From Candidatus Sulfopaludibacter sp. SbA3 (GTDB lineage: Bacteria; Acidobacteriota; Terriglobia; 20CM-2-55-15): a stretch of 6,549 nucleotides of DNA. Positions 5,757 through 6,549 of the stretch are shown in pieces. Made by a program: the position numbers and the translations under genes. The stretch lies in the NCBI GenBank assembly GCA_945861845.1, contig CAMAWS010000196.1, forward strand, positions 1-6,549, given 5' to 3'. The notes beneath the pieces are model-generated. The model saw only the letters and a list, made by a program, of their open reading frames with translations. It was not told the origin of the DNA and searched no databases. Numbering within the stretch: position 1 is the stretch's first letter; the number at the start of each line of letters is the position of its first letter.

Positions 5757-6526
5757 TGGGGTATCCACGGTGGTTTCTCGCGTTGCAGGAACGCTTTCAT
5801 GCCCACTTGGCCCTCATCGCTGGCGCGCGCCCGGGCGATGGCGTCGACGGCAATTTCGAGCGACGCGTCGAGGTCTTTGCCCGTGGTTGCCAAAAGGAGT
5901 TCTTTGGCTGCGGCGACGGCCGATGGCGAAGAGGTCACAAGGTGGGCAATCTTTGTGTCGATCAAGGCATCCATCGCCGTTTCGTCCGGCACAACATGCT
6001 GCACAAGGCCGGATTGCAGGGCCACAGAGGCCGGGAACCGCTCGCCGGTGAGGAAGTATTCCCGTGCCCGGGAACCCATGCGCGCAATCACGAATGGCGA
6101 GATCACAGCCGGAATGAGTCCGAGCTTCACCTCTGTGAAACCGAACTGTGCGGATTCGACAGCCACAGCAATGTCGCATGCGGCAACAAGTCCGGCTCCA
6201 CCGCCCAGGGCGGCGCCATGGACGCGAGCGATGACGGGTTTCGGGCACCTGGCGATCGCGAGAAACATCCGGGCCATTTTGCGGGCGTCTTCAAGGTTCT
6301 GGTCGCGAGTGTATTCGGCGACGCGTTTCATCCAGTTGAGGTCCGCGCCCGCACAAAATGACTTCCCGTTTCCCCGAAGAACGATGGCCCGCACATCCTT
6401 GTACGTGCCCAGCTCCCGGAACGCGTCTTTCAGGAATATGATCAGCTCGTCATCGAACGCATTATGGACGTCAGGACGATCGAGGATGACGCGCGCAACG
6501 GGTTTTTGGACTTCGACTCTCAGCAT
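5753..6526 (-). CDS. liuC: Methylglutaconyl-CoA hydratase-type enoyl-CoA hydratase
   Basis: A 257-residue crotonase-fold enzyme, predicted to hydrate 3-methylglutaconyl-CoA to HMG-CoA in leucine catabolism. Key features are SFCAGADLNWMKR at 56-68, containing the oxyanion-hole segment and the NWM triplet that I associate with methylglutaconyl-CoA hydratases; GAALGGGAGLVAACDIA at 104-120; and FTEVKLGLIPA at 130-140 with the catalytic Glu132. The other crotonase glutamate, expected after the GGGx segment, is Gly112 here, so a single-glutamate mechanism or a different substrate is possible. The start ATG 6526 lacks a Shine-Dalgarno and lies only 23 bases from the window end, so an upstream operon partner cannot be excluded. 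The stop overlaps the biotin carboxylase start by four bases (ATGA). A general beta-oxidation enoyl-CoA hydratase is the alternative. Confidence 0.9.
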   Translation of the reverse strand: MLRVEVQKPVARVILDRPDVHNAFDDELIIFLKDAFRELGTYKDVRAIVLRGNGKSFCAGADLNWMKRVAEYTRDQNLEDARKMARMFLAIARCPKPVIARVHGAALGGGAGLVAACDIAVAVESAQFGFTEVKLGLIPAVISPFVIARMGSRAREYFLTGERFPASVALQSGLVQHVVPDETAMDALIDTKIAHLVTSSPSAVAAAKELLLATTGKDLDASLEIAVDAIARARASDEGQVGMKAFLQREKPPWIPQ

Positions 6527-6549
6527 AACGTCTTGAGTCTACCAGTGGG

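Noticed and set aside
5457..6536. Long plus-strand open frame of 359 codons across the hydratase and carboxylase
   Set aside because: It is wholly antisense to two clear enzymes, shows no recognisable domain, and is explained by their GC-biased codons.
6536..6541. TAGACT as a -10 box for the hydratase
   Set aside because: It fits TANNNT nine bases before the start, but too little upstream sequence is present to judge and the gene is probably internal to an operon.
6520..6549. Tail of an upstream gene overlapping the hydratase start (frame ending TTA TGC TGA)
   Set aside because: Only nine codons are visible and they match no recognised C-terminus, including that of a carboxyltransferase subunit, so it cannot be called.

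Overview
The window is a piece of a bacterial leucine (branched-chain) catabolism locus, interrupted by two secreted-protein genes on the other strand. The organism is most likely an acidobacterium or a similar soil heterotroph. This rests on recognition of the two exported proteins, an NHL/beta-propeller protein and a secreted protein of a type I associate with soil Acidobacteria, plus a moderately GC-rich composition. It has not been tested by a search. The odd window length and the broken left edge suggest an assembled metagenomic contig.

Layout, right to left on the minus strand: a methylglutaconyl-CoA hydratase-type crotonase (6526-5753), a biotin carboxylase (best start 5756) and a biotin carboxyl carrier protein (best start 4335). 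They are chained by two 4-base ATGA stop/start overlaps. Together the last two make up the alpha half of a methylcrotonyl-CoA carboxylase, here split in two rather than fused. The carboxyltransferase (beta) subunit is not in the window. A perfect 12-bp hairpin (3772-3801) then separates this operon from two convergent plus-strand genes: an exported NHL-repeat propeller (1501-2730) and an exported protein of unknown function (2847-3758). Both have strong AGGAGG ribosome binding sites and signal peptides. A second minus-strand operon diverges from them: HMG-CoA lyase (1328-435), overlapping by one base (TGATG) a 4HBT/YbgC-type acyl-CoA thioesterase that starts at 435.

Function: methylcrotonyl-CoA is carboxylated (carboxylase), hydrated to HMG-CoA (hydratase) and cleaved to acetyl-CoA and acetoacetate (lyase), which are the last three steps of leucine breakdown. 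The thioesterase may relieve CoA trapping. No link between the exported pair and this pathway is visible beyond position.

The left edge is odd. At about 102-108 the thioesterase reading frame stops resembling its family, and the remaining ~107 bases encode, in another minus-strand frame, an internal piece of glucose-6-phosphate dehydrogenase with much higher GC3. This is most simply an assembly chimera. I found no RNA genes, mobile elements or CRISPR, and no convincing previously undescribed system. The most unusual local items are the chimeric edge, the split carboxylase subunit, and an 8-codon ORF whose stop overlaps the start of the exported unknown gene.
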